Below are positions 10,539 through 20,922 of a DNA stretch of 64,000 nucleotides, in pieces; within the stretch, counting starts at the first letter, position 1; every line of letters starts with the position of its first letter. A program made the translations under genes and the position numbers. This DNA is from Larix kaempferi (lineage: Eukaryota; Streptophyta; Pinopsida; Pinales; Pinaceae). The stretch lies in assembly GCA_027924585.1 (NCBI GenBank), contig BSBM01000904.1, forward strand, positions 17,567,501 to 17,631,500, given 5' to 3'. Under the pieces are notes generated by a model. That model did no database searches, was not told where the DNA came from, and saw nothing but the letters and a program-made list of their open reading frames with translations.

Positions 10539-11066
10539 TTATAAGGCCCTCATTGTTCCATGATCGACAACAATGTTGTCCATAGATTCAACATAATAAA
10601 GGTACCCGTCCATAGGGCCAATAGCTTCCTTTGATAAACGATCAACCTCTATATTTGCTTCTCGGTAGATATGCTTACAACATATCTGTGCGAAGGAGGC
10701 CATTAAGCGTTCGACATCCTTAAGCCAAGGTTCCAGCAACATGACGTCGATTTTACACTTTCTATTGATCCAATTAGTAATAACCTGGGAATCTCCAAAG
10801 ATTGACAGAGTAATATAACCCCTCACAGATGCAAACCATAAAAGACATCAGGTCGTTAAGAGCTCCACTCTTAAGCAATCCCCTTTTCCAATACCTAATT
10901 TAATGCGAATAATGTGGTTCCTTCGAAGGTAGAATATCACACCAACTCCGCACGTTCCCTGTTTCGAAACCCCATCAAAAAAACCGCAAATGTTTTCACT
11001 GTCAATAGCCGGGCAAATGATAGAACTACCCTTCTTACAAATCATATCATCGAGATAACCACTCAA
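10539..11066 (-). pseudogene. LINE-2 RNase H domain, duplicated copy
   Basis: Two minus-strand frames make one RNase H: 11066-10848 carries the first part (CGFFDGVSKQGTCGVGVIFYL, the first catalytic Asp), and 10826-10539 carries the second (SIFGDSQVITNWINRK, with the second Asp, and HIYREANIEVDRLSKEA, with the last Asp). A frame change separates them near 10830-10850. The equivalent in the other copy is at 14120-14660. It is cut from the rest of LINE-2 at 11507 by the duplication joint. Confidence 0.78.
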
Positions 11067-11510
11067 TAAAACCAGGATATGTTTGCATGTACCAGAGACT
11101 GAAGGAGAGATTTTTCAAAAATACATTCATTTCCCGCCCTCCAAATGCTACCAATCGTGAACATAGGGAGTGTCCTGTAAGAAACACAATATCGAATCCA
11201 ATTGTAAATGCAATCATTGAATAAGTCGCCTTTCCAATCCTCCAGTGGAAAAATCCAACGCTTTAATTCATTCCAGACATCCTTAATAAAGCTGCAATGA
11301 ACAAAAAGATGATGGATGTCTTCACAATCAGACCTGCAAAGGGAACAAAAACTCGGTCCCTGAAACCCTATCTTTTGCAGATTTTCCTAAGTAAGAATTT
11401 TATCCTGTAGACACGGACACATGAATCATTTTAGCTTTAATGGGATTTCCCAGCTCCACAACTTTGAGTGCCACCAAAAATACTTCAGTGGTGAAGAGTA
11501 GTCGGGTAAA

Positions 11511-12050
11511 ATTATCAGAATCTATCATGGTAACATTGGATATGATAGCAACAATGCAGCTGAACTGGAAGGTCTCTTACACGGCATCTCCATTGCGTGT
11601 GAGCATAATATTCACCATCTCATTGCAGAGGGAGAAGCTCGGATGATCCTTGATTTGGCCTCCAAAATTCAAAACGGATCCCAGGTCTCTAAGCTCTCTT
11701 CAAGCTGGAGACTGGAGCACAGAATCCAGAGACTTGCTAACAGCATGAAGGATCTCAGGGATTTCACTTTCCATCATGTGAGAAGAAAGGAGAATTCCTC
11801 GGCGGAGAGCCTTTCCAACAAGGGGGTCTCTTGTGATGTTCCCCTTCAGGGTGGAAAGTTAGACGCCTCCTTCTCGGATCATCTCTCGCAACTCTGCACC
11901 GCTCAGGCTATAAAAGACTACTCCATCCCAGCTGCGGGTGTCAATGTTGGACTGGCCACGGAGGGAGGCACCATGCAACCACCTGGCGACATGGCTCTAC
12001 CATCTGGCAGAGGATCTTTGCAGGCGTCATCGCCTAGGGATAGCATTTAG
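11511..12050 (+). pseudogene. Truncated LINE-1 RNase H, copy 2
   Basis: The reading frame enters directly from the duplication joint without a start codon and continues through NNAAELEGLLHGIS (catalytic Glu), where the following AEGDSQ of copy 1 reads AEGEAR here, so the second catalytic Asp is lost. It ends with GRGSLQASSPRDSI and a TAG at 12048-12050. The first Asp-bearing strand is absent because it lies outside the duplicated segment. Confidence 0.75.
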
Positions 12051-12052
12051 TG

Positions 12053-13084
12053 ATGCGTCCTTCACCCAGCGTGTCGGCTCTGAAGCGAGTGACTTGGTTA
12101 ATGTTGATTAAGTTGTGGTGGGTAGCATTTAAGGTGGCCCATCTGTCTATGTCCTTTCACTCCTACTGGAATCGTCTGCTTGTCATGCTCCCTCGTGTGA
12201 AGTCTCAGCGCTACCTCTTCCTGGATCTTGAAATGAATAAACGTCATCTCATCACCCTCATCCGTTATTCTTTGCATGTTCAGGCTGTGGATAGCTCTGC
12301 TCCGTTTCTCCTCTCCCGCGAGATTGTTGATTACGCCATGACCCATCTGCATGGAACCTCTAGGCGTGGTGCCGATCATGGCGTCAAACTGATTACCACA
12401 TCTTCGGAGAATGATAAGAAATCCATCAGCGGCTATGATGATAATGTCATTGTCCCGATTCGAAGGTTGGTCGATGAATGGGAGGCTAGCTGGGTCTTCG
12501 ATATTCTCACCTCTGGAAATCAAGGTAATCATATTAACTATTATTGGTTAATGAAGAACATGTTGGGTTATTTGGTAGAAGAAATGCTGGCCAACTGGAA
12601 CATGGACAAGGTGTCTATCATGGACACCAGAATTCATATGGTTCACTTGGACGAAATGCTTGCTGCTCTGGAATCCAGTGTGGTTGGAGGTAAGTACTCC
12701 TTCCTTGGGAAAGCCACCTCTCACCATGAAACTGGTCTTGATGCTCCTGGCTCCAGCAAAGAGGCCTCGAAAGGTAAGGAAACTCTCCCACAGGAGGGCA
12801 TTGCTATAACGCCTAGTGCCCATCCTTTGGGCTCCAATTTGCAGGAGTTGCCTAGTGTTGTCATCGCAGAGATCTTTGTTTCTGTCCAGGGCTCCACTGC
12901 AAGGTCCGTCTCTCCGTCTGCAGTTGTTTTACAAGGGGACCCTCCCCCAGAGGCCTCCTTCCCTATTCCTACTACTATTGACTCTCTGCACTTTAAAAGG
13001 ATCTGGAAATCCGAAGGCGATGCCGCTACTCCGCGAAAGACGAAAACCTCTGCCTCCCAAACTCTTGGTTCAGAGCTGAGATGA
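12053..13084 (+). CDS. LINE-1 ORF3, copy 2, uninterrupted (343 codons)
   Basis: The intact counterpart of the broken frame at 8473-9504. It opens with ATG two bases after the RNase H stop, so it could be read by reinitiation or by a frameshift from ORF2. The protein has a basic Leu-rich N-terminal third, a middle part with YDDNVIVPIRRLVDEW and DILTSGNQGNHINYYW, and a low-complexity tail rich in Ser, Gly, Pro and Glu. I recognise no catalytic motif, zinc finger or membrane segment. It has no promoter of its own that I can see, and it is probably not expressed. Alternatively the region is 3' UTR that happens to be open. Confidence 0.55.
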   Translation: MRPSPSVSALKRVTWLMLIKLWWVAFKVAHLSMSFHSYWNRLLVMLPRVKSQRYLFLDLEMNKRHLITLIRYSLHVQAVDSSAPFLLSREIVDYAMTHLHGTSRRGADHGVKLITTSSENDKKSISGYDDNVIVPIRRLVDEWEASWVFDILTSGNQGNHINYYWLMKNMLGYLVEEMLANWNMDKVSIMDTRIHMVHLDEMLAALESSVVGGKYSFLGKATSHHETGLDAPGSSKEASKGKETLPQEGIAITPSAHPLGSNLQELPSVVIAEIFVSVQGSTARSVSPSAVVLQGDPPPEASFPIPTTIDSLHFKRIWKSEGDAATPRKTKTSASQTLGSELR

Positions 13085-13714
13085 AGAGTTCTTTGGTTCC
13101 TGCCTAATAATTGAAGACAAGCCCAGCCCCCAGGATGCAAACGCAAATACTTAAGGCTGCTCCGGCAGTCCCCAATTCCTTTTTGCAGCAGTTAGGGTAT
13201 CGAGTTTCCTTGCTTTGGTTGAATAGTTACTGTTATGCTCTGTTTTGATTTTTTGAACTGGTTATTCTTATGTTTTTTATGATCGGATGTAACTATGTCT
13301 ATGACTCTCAGCCCATCTGTGGGAAGGCCTACGAGGGTCCTATTTTGAGTTTTGTGCTCTATGAGAGGCTACAAAACACTCTCAGAACTACAGTCTCGCC
13401 TGTGTATGTAACATTTTTTGTACTCAAATATAATTACTATCTGCACTTTACAAAAAAAAATAAAAAATTACATTTATAATTTATATTTATGAAAGCCTTT
13501 ATAGTCACGATGATTAACTCAAACACTAATAAACTAAAAAACAATAATATAAATAAAGACTCTTTGATCATAAACATAAATTTTGTTTAAGTTTTATAAA
13601 GAATTGTTTATATTCATTAGTGATCTTTTTTTTTATCAGAGAAAAAAACATAACTTGTTATTTTCAGTAAGAAAATCAAAGTTACATCAGTGTGTTCATA
13701 ATCAACATAGTCCA

Positions 13715-13912
13715 GCCCGATGGGCTAGCTCAAGTGGTTGAGTGTTGTAAGTTGTGAGCAGAAGGTCTTGGGGTCAAATCCATGGGTGGCTATACATCGC
13801 TATATAAATGCCTCACTTGATGTCCCCATCGGGTTAGGCCCTGTAATCAGGGTTGATGGTTTACCTTGGGTGTACCTGAGGGTTTTCCCATGACTTGTTC
13901 CATATAAAAAAA
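13715..13912 (+). mobile_element. tRNA-derived SINE in the LINE-2 3' region (copy 2)
   Basis: Same SINE as at 10135, with the same 15-bp flanking repeat aatcaacatagtcca at 13700-13714 and 13913-13927. Only scattered substitutions separate the two copies. Because both copies have identical flanks, the SINE was present before the segmental duplication and this is not an independent insertion. Confidence 0.85.
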
Positions 13913-14119
13913 AATCAACATAGTCCATCTTAAAACAACGCAGGATAAGTCCTTTGATAATGGGCAGCGAGGAAACAATCATCTAAATCAAAATAAAACT
14001 AGAGAGCTAAAGTGCCATAACCGATGGAAAAAAGTACTCTGAGCATATGCCATCAACAACAATTCCTTGAACGACAAATTACAGAGCATAAGAACACAAA
14101 AAACAATGGACGACATCCA

Positions 14120-14660
14120 TTATAAGGCCCTCATTGTGCCATGTTCGACAACAATGTTGTCCATAGATTCAACATAATAAAGGTACCCGTCCATAGGGCC
14201 AATAGCTTCCTTTGATAAACAATCAACCTCTATATTAGCTTCTCGGTAGATATGCTTACAACATATCTGTGCGAAGGAGGCCATTAAGCGTTCGACATCC
14301 TTAAGCCAAGGTTCCAGCAACATGACGTCGATTTTACACTTTCTATTGATCCAATTAGTAATAACCTGGGAATCTCCAAAGATTGACAGAGTAATATAAC
14401 CCCTCACAGATGAAAACCATAAAAGACATCAGGTCGTTAAGAGCTCCACTTTTAAGCAATCCCCTTTTCCAATACCTATTTTAATACGAATAATGTGGTT
14501 CCTTCGAAGGTAGAATATCACACCAACTCCGCACATTCCCTGTTTCGAAACCCCATAAAAAAACCGCAAATGTTTTCACTGTCAATAGCCGGGTAAATGA
14601 TAGACCTACCCTTCTTACAAATCATATCATCGGGATAACCACTCAATAAAACCAGGATAT
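14120..14660 (-). pseudogene. LINE-2 RNase H domain, original position
   Basis: The minus-strand frame at 14407-14120 reads SIFGDSQVITNWINRK and ends with HIYREANIEVDCLSKEA, the last catalytic Asp retained. The upstream half (about 14410-14660) is present but shifted and carries small indels relative to the copy at 10848-11066. It lies directly downstream, in minus-strand order, of the zf-RVT region at 15704-15105. Confidence 0.72.
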
Positions 14661-15104
14661 GTTTGCATGTACCAGAGACTAAAGGAGAGTTTTTTCAAAA
14701 ATACATTCATTTCCCGCCCTCCAAATGCTACCAATCGTGAACATAGGGAGTGTCCTGTAAGAGACACAATATTGAGTCCAATTGTAAATGCAATCATTGA
14801 ATAAGTCGCCTTTCCAATCCTCCAGTGGAAAAATCCAACGCTTTAATTCATTCCAGACATCCTTAATAAAGCTGCAATGAACAAAAAGATGATGGATGTC
14901 TTCGCAATCAGACCTGCAAAGGGAACAAAAACTCGGTCCCTGAAACCCTATCTTTTGCAGATTTTCCTAAGTAAGAATTTTATCCTGTAGACACGGACAC
15001 ATGAATCATTTTAGCTTTAACGGGATTTCCCAGCTCCACAACTTTGAGTGCCACCAAAAATACTTCAGTGGTGAAGAGTAGTCGGGTAAAACCATCTTAT
15101 AAAC

Positions 15105-15704
15105 CTAAGCTACAGTCATAACCCCATTAGAGTCGGGGCCATCCCAGATAAGACTATCACAAGAAGTTGTTAAGTGTATGCCCGCGAAGGTTAACTGATC
15201 GATGTAACTATCCCACACAGGAGCCCAATGTGCAGGAAGATCAAGATCCATGGCAGAAAGCCAGCGGGGTTTACAAGAATATATACTCATCTGATAGACC
15301 TGATCAAGGACCACAATTTTTCTAGCATGAAGTTCCTTAATCAATCTGGTAGGGAGCATAAAACAATCATCACCATCGATAAAGGGGTCAATTCCAATGA
15401 AAATTTTCGTGCCTCTGCCCACCTTCCATTTAAGCCATGGGCCAATATAGTGATAAGTGCTAATGAAACTGCGCCAAACTGCAAATGCTTGATAATAAGT
15501 TAAAACCAACTTGCGTAACCACTGTAACACAGATAAAGTTTTTAGGTATTTCGACCGAATGACACAGCTCCAGAAACCCCCATCAACCAAATACCTCCAA
15601 AGACTTTTTGTCCTCGTGGCCAAGTTAAAACATTCAAGATTCTTCAGTCCCCATCCTCCTTTTGTTTTGGGCATGACAAGCTCTGCCATGAGGACAAGTG
15701 CCAT
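15105..15704 (-). pseudogene. LINE-2 reverse-transcriptase thumb/connection region
   Basis: Open for 199 residues on the minus strand. It begins ELVMPKTKGGWGLKNLECFNLATRTKSLWRY, the LINE-typical P-x-x-x-G-G-x-G-x-x segment that follows the thumb, and continues with WLKWKVGRGTKIFIGIDPFI (the W-x-x-G-x-G block) and a terminal part ending just before the duplication joint region at 15088. The downstream zf-RVT cysteines lie beyond this open frame. Confidence 0.75.
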
Positions 15705-15914
15705 TTCCTCAAATGAGGCTTACCAGACCAGATGAACTAAAACAATTTGCTGTAAATACAATTAATGATAGTGGTAGGCACCTTCCTCAACCCGAACTAG
15801 TATACCGGGATGCTCTGAATGACCCGATTGAGCCAATATGAGCTTGCCGCCAATGGATAGCCATCGAAAATCCCAACTATTAATCCTTCGATCAATTTTC
15901 TGGAGGAACCATCT

Positions 15915-17369
15915 CTAGTCCTCCACCCTATAACTGTTGGATTTTAGGAAGTACCCCAAGTACTTGAAACCAATGTTGATAGGTTCAAAGTTGTAAGGGA
16001 AGAGAGACTTCATAGTTTCGATAACACCAGCATCAATACAATTAAAAAAAAAGGAAGACTTACATACACTGATAGCCATGCCCGATGCTAAACAGAAAGC
16101 ATCAAATATATTTTTATATGTCATCCATTCATTTAAAGAAGTAGCCCCGAAGATCATAACATCGCCCACAAACAACAAATGAGTGATAACCAAAGCACGA
16201 GTGATGTTTATACCTTTGCGTTTTCTCTCTGATTTTAATTTGTGAATAAGCCTACTCAAGCCTTCAATGACAAGAATAAACAACAGAGGAGAATGCGGAC
16301 AAACTTGTCTGATACCTCTGCTACTCGGGAAGGCATCTGTAGGAGAACCGTTAATCAACACCGCAAAGCAGGTAGAAGAAATACAAGCCATAATCCACTG
16401 CACCACATTCAACGGCATGCCAATCTGAATGAGAATAAACCGAAGATATGTCCAATCCAAGCGATCATATGCCTTAATCAGGTCCAATTTCAGAATAAAT
16501 GCTTGAGTATCCCTAACTTTAACCGAATGCAAACATTCTTGAGCAACCCCCACATCATCGAGAATTTTCCTGTTGAAAAGAAACCCAAACTGTTCCAAAG
16601 AAATATGTTTTGCCAGAAATGGCTTGGTACGCATTGCTATCATTTTTTAGATCAGCTTGTAAAGTATATTGCAAAGAGAAATAGGTCGATAGTCGTTGAA
16701 ATCCTTCGGCCGGTCCTTCTTAGGAATTAGAGCAAGAAAGGTTGAATTGAGCCTCTTAGGAATGGTAGATTTTACTCTAGATTCCTCCACAACAAGGAGT
16801 ATCTCCTGCCCCATCAAGTAAAAAAAAATGCAAGAAAAACTCCACCGTCCATCCATTTGGACCAAGGCTTTTTTCTTTGAGGAAAGTCCCTAAGACTTGC
16901 TTAATTTCCTCCAAAGTCACCGCTTCACCAATCTTCATCCCTTCATCTTCATTAAGAAATCTAGGAAATCATTTGACAATATTCAATTGAGCTTCTATGT
17001 TATTAACCCGGTCATGATGATAAGAACCCTTGAGAATCACTAAGAACCCTGATCAGATCTAAAAGTGTCGTCATCTCCTTTGATCTCCCAGATCGTATTC
17101 CCATTTCTCCTTTGATTAGCAAAGTTCAGGAAAAATATGGTATTACGATCCCCTTTAGCAATCCACAAGGCGCGACTCTTTGATCTCCAGGTATTTTCAT
17201 TTTGACTGAGTAAGACCTCCTTCCTCTTGAACAACCCCAACATAACATTCTTGGGACTAGGACAGAAATAATCCCCATCCACAACATCCTCCATCTCTTT
17301 AAGCTTATCCTCAATAGAGCACAATTCCTCAGCGATGGATTTTTTCTTTTTACGGTCCCAGTCAATCAT
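15915..17369 (-). pseudogene. LINE-2 reverse transcriptase (broken; catalytic Asp lost)
   Basis: Three minus-strand frames: 17369-17040 (RT linker with WRSKSRALWIAKGDRNTIFF), 16865-16647 (LIPKKDRPKDFNDYRPISLCN) and 16643-15915 (FILKLDLIKAYDRLDWTYLRF for palm motif A, VLINGSPTD, then the catalytic box). The box reads FVGDVMIFG at about 16150-16180, where the LINE consensus has F-x-D-D; the first Asp has become Gly. Together with frameshifts this makes the polymerase inactive. Upstream of it lies the endonuclease, downstream the connection region at 15704. Confidence 0.82.
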
Positions 17370-17499
17370 CTCAACTCGGAGAGCTCATAACTTTTGCATC
17401 AAATTAAGTAAATGTGAAAGATGATCATTATGTGGCAAAAACTTCCATTTGTTTTTGACCAAATCACAGAATGCTTCCTATTCCAGCTACGAACTATTA

Positions 17500-18228
17500 A
17501 ATTTGAACGGGTAGACTGTTTTAGTTACCTAGAATTTCAATTGTAGAAAAACCGCTTTGTGGTCCGAAATACCTGCAGGTTCACTCCACGATCTAACCCG
17601 GCCACCGAAACCGACCAAGGATTCATGAACTAAAAAACGATCCAGACGCTAAGCAATTCCATTCATGCCAGATCGGACATTTTTCCACGTAGGCACTAGA
17701 TGGGACGGATGGATATCAATTAAACCCAAAGATTCAAAATGATTCCTGAAATAAGAAGCTAAAAGATCCTCCAGACGACCCGAGCCCCAAATTTCATCGG
17801 ATGACAGTAAAATTTAGATCACCTCCAATAATAAGATTATGTTTCTTAAAGTCGGGATTAGCAAAAACGTAATCCCAATAAAGTTGTCGATCACGATAAG
17901 GACCATATAGATTCAGAATGTTGACATCCTGTTCCATCCCCCGAACATGGCCTTCTAACATAATGCATGCACAAGATTTGAAGGCCACAAAATCAGCTAG
18001 ATTGGGATTCAAGGTGGCAAGAAGGCCCCCTGACATCCCAACAGAATCAAGTCCACAACATCTCCAGTTCGATCGAATTTTCAAGAAAAAATCACATGCT
18101 TCCGAGCCTAAATGCATAGTTTCCTGTAAAAGAACAACAGTAGGTTTGACAGAGTCCAATAACCTTCTGAGGGCCGCCTTTTTGGGATGGCTTCCTATCC
18201 CTATGATGTTGAACATTGTAATGATCAT
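17500..18228 (-). pseudogene. LINE-2 endonuclease domain
   Basis: The ATG at 18228-18226 opens MIITMFNIIGIGSHPKK, and the frame stays open to 17794 with LLQETMH (metal-binding Glu) and HNLIIGGDLNFT. The relatives' S-W-N at the start is changed to M-F-N. The rest of the domain (LDRFL, SDHKAV region near 17560-17650) is present in other frames. The ORF1 frame ends with TAA at 18230-18228, overlapping the ATG by one base (TAATG). Confidence 0.76.
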
Positions 18229-19866
18229 TAAGGAACAAAAGAGGGGTCTTCACTCGCTCTAAGTGACCCAATAGTTTGATGGGTATTCAAAGCCAAGGAA
18301 GTGTCAAAGATTCTAAACAGTTTAGGATTAATCCACCTACCCGTATCACCCCCAATGCGGTTGGCCCCTTTAATCTTATTCCGGTTTTGTTTTTTACGTG
18401 TAGTAACATTGGAAAAACGGATAGATCCAAAGGAGACCCCTAGCCCAGGGTCATCCACAGAGACATAACCTCCAAATATCGGTAAAGGGACCTTGTCCAG
18501 TTAAGGAGTACTCTACCCAAAGGGTCCAATACACCTAACCCCGGCTTGTCCGAAGGAGAGGAGTCCCCCGAATAACCCGAGAGAGGATGTAGTTCAGTCG
18601 GAGCATCAAATGTCGGCAGAGGGTTTCAACAAGTAGCATCCTTGATAGGAGAGGAAGTAAGAATGATGCCTAGCCCCTCTCGCCGAGATCTCTCACCCGA
18701 AGAGGTACCATCAAAACCCATATCAACCCCATCTAAGACTGTGTCCCCCTCAGGCTGAGGGGGGAACAAAGTTCTTGGAACAAGTGATGCAGAAGGACCT
18801 CCTCCATTGGGCGCATTACCCTTCCCATCAATCAAAGCATTCTTAAGATCTTCGAAAGAAATAGATTTCAACAATAAGGGAAAAAAGATCTTGAACTTAC
18901 CCAGAAAATACTGTGCAGATTCAGTGTCAAAGGGAATTGGAAGCGAGGTGGTCTGTGAAGGATCTTCATAATCCAATGGGTCCGCCAAACCCTTATCATT
19001 GCTCAGATTAGTTCCTTTGCAATCTTGACGCAAATGTCCAGTACTATGGCACTTAAAACAACGAAAGGGTATTCTCCAGTAGTCTAGCCGTTTGTCAGTA
19101 GTCTAGCCGTTGGACAAAAACCCCATGCTCGCAAGTTACCTCAACCTCCTCAGGAAAACCGTCAGCCACATCGACTTCAATCAAAACCCTAAGGCATTTG
19201 CACTTGGTCGCCAAAAGAGTACTCTCCTCTATAAGGATGAAGCGTCCAATAGCGTTGGCTATACCCATGAAATCCTTAAAACTCCAACATAACAGAGGAT
19301 AGTCAGGGAAGAGAACCCAAAGATGACACTCAAAAAATTTCTCCTTTCGAGGATCGAAAGTTGAATGCCATCGCATGAGTACCAGCGAACCAGTGCCTAA
19401 AACCCAAAACTTAGCTAGAATAGTTTGTAACGATTCCTCCGATAAAAAATGAAAATACATCCAGCCATTGTCCATCATAATGACCCTTGGAACATAATGA
19501 ATCAATGGTTTCCAACACCTGGTAATACAATCCACCACCTCCACACGGCTCAGCCTAAGGTATTCCAATTTCCCGAGAAGGGCCCTCGTGGACAGATTCT
19601 AAACCATTTCCATCGTCACATCTCTGCCCAGGGTGCAATGAACCCTATTCTTTTGGGCTCTCCGCAACTTGAGTCACCTTGGTAAATAGAGACCGAGAGG
19701 TCTTCACAGCAGAATCTCCACCCACGAAAACTAACATCACCTTACCATGTCCAAAGGAGGAAACAATAGTGTGTGGAGACTTAAAAACCACCGAGGCATT
19801 AGGGTTAACCCTAACTGCAACCAGGGGAACCGGGGAATCACCTCCAATTGTCCCCATCCCATCCAA
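18228..19866 (-). pseudogene. LINE-2 ORF1 with zinc knuckle (frameshifted)
   Basis: Minus-strand ORF1 in pieces: 19866-19645 (N-terminal part), 19568-19095 (DUF4283-like core with LSEESLQTILAKFWVLG, the later WVLFPDYPLLCW and a terminal RLDYWR), then a CCHC knuckle RCFKCHSTGHLRQDC at about 19073-19020, and a variable acidic/Ser-rich tail to 18228. A short duplication containing agtagtctagccgtt at about 19077-19111 shifts the frame between the core and the knuckle. The protein would bind element RNA. Confidence 0.76.
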
Positions 19867-20248
19867 ATGAAGACGCTAGCAATAGTAAGGACAAAGAGGT
19901 ACCTCCAACAATCAAACTAGTATACAAAAACTAGAAAACAACGACAGGATACATAAACCAAACCAACACAGAGTATCCCCAGTAGACAAAACTAACACAA
20001 GGATTCATGCAGGATTTAGTAAATCTATTCCCACTTGTTTTTACTTGGTTGATACTAACCATCTTGATCGAATGGCTGACTCCAAGCTTGCATTAAACTA
20101 AACAAGATACAATACTGAAACTTAAACAAAAAGCCAATACACCATTCCAAAAACCACCGACTCTGGGGCTCCCATCGACCACAACCATGACACATAGCTT
20201 TATGTATCAATCATGGCAACCACAAGGTTCCATTCATTAGTGCTCTTT

Positions 20249-20922
20249 ATACATCAATAACTTTTTAACTATCTATTCTCATTGAAAAGCAAAAATGGAA
20301 ATATAAATATCTAATAAAACAATAAAGTGTCCATAATAGACCTAATAATACTTTTTTTAATTATATATTTTTATGATTTTAATTGAAAATATCTACAATC
20401 TGCAAGTCAACATCCCCGTTTGTTGATGACAGCTGTGCAAATACGATGCATCTTTACAAACCATTAAAATTGTCAGAAATGGACAAATTGCCTTAAATAA
20501 GATTAAAATAAATAACAATAATAAAATAAAATAATTGAGGATGATACGTGAACTGGTTAGAATCTTAGATCACAATGAAAACACAAACAATCATAAACAT
20601 CGCAACTGAATTTTTTTTCACAGAGGAACGAAACAGAAATGAGAATGCTTAATGTATGAGAGATTTAAAATAAAGTTAAAAAAATTGAACAGGGTTTACC
20701 AAGTTGATAGCCAGAATTTCACCTATTAATCACTTTAGAGAATGAAATTGAAGATATAAAACCATTATGCAAAATCTGATTCAGTATTAAGAGAACAATT
20801 ACCTTCAATAAAAAATCTGATTCAGTATTAAGAGAACAATTACCTTCAATAAAAAATATCTGTTCATTAAAAAATATCTGTCTGAAAATCTATTTTACAA
20901 ATAGAAAGCTGCATATAAGAAT
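20249..20922. other. AT-rich spacer between LINE-2 and the ELO-like gene, with a 41-bp duplication
   Basis: No gene is recognised. A tandem pair of about 41 bp starts with aaaatctgattcag at 20771 and 20812, and the motif aaaaaatatctgt is repeated at 20850-20885. The spacer lies 3' of the minus-strand ELO-like gene and would contain its polyadenylation region, but no signal can be chosen with confidence. Confidence 0.5.

Larger units (their letters stand above)
11508..13467 (+). mobile_element. Second copy of the LINE-1 3' part (segmental duplication)
   Basis: From the joint at 11508 the sequence follows LINE-1 from about 7473 to its poly(A) tail with few differences. It holds the second half of the RNase H domain, ORF3 and the 3' untranslated region. 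It lacks the 485-bp tandem unit of copy 1 but retains about 30 bp (with gactactccatcccagctg at 11916-11935) that copy 1 has lost. It did not arrive by retrotransposition: its left edge is fused to LINE-2 DNA without a target-site duplication. Confidence 0.9.
10048..20231 (-). mobile_element. LINE-2: full-length minus-strand plant LINE, interrupted by the segmental duplication
   Basis: Read on the minus strand from 20231: a 5' leader, ORF1 with DUF4283-like and CCHC parts, endonuclease, reverse transcriptase, zf-RVT, RNase H and a poly(A) tail seen as T's at 10048-10053. A perfect 17-bp target-site duplication flanks it. The element is continuous from 20231 to 15088; its last 1.46 kb is then found twice (13614-15087 and 10048-11507) because of the tandem duplication. 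Without the duplicated insert its length is about 6.6 kb. Several frameshifts and a damaged catalytic box show it is inactive. Confidence 0.9.
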
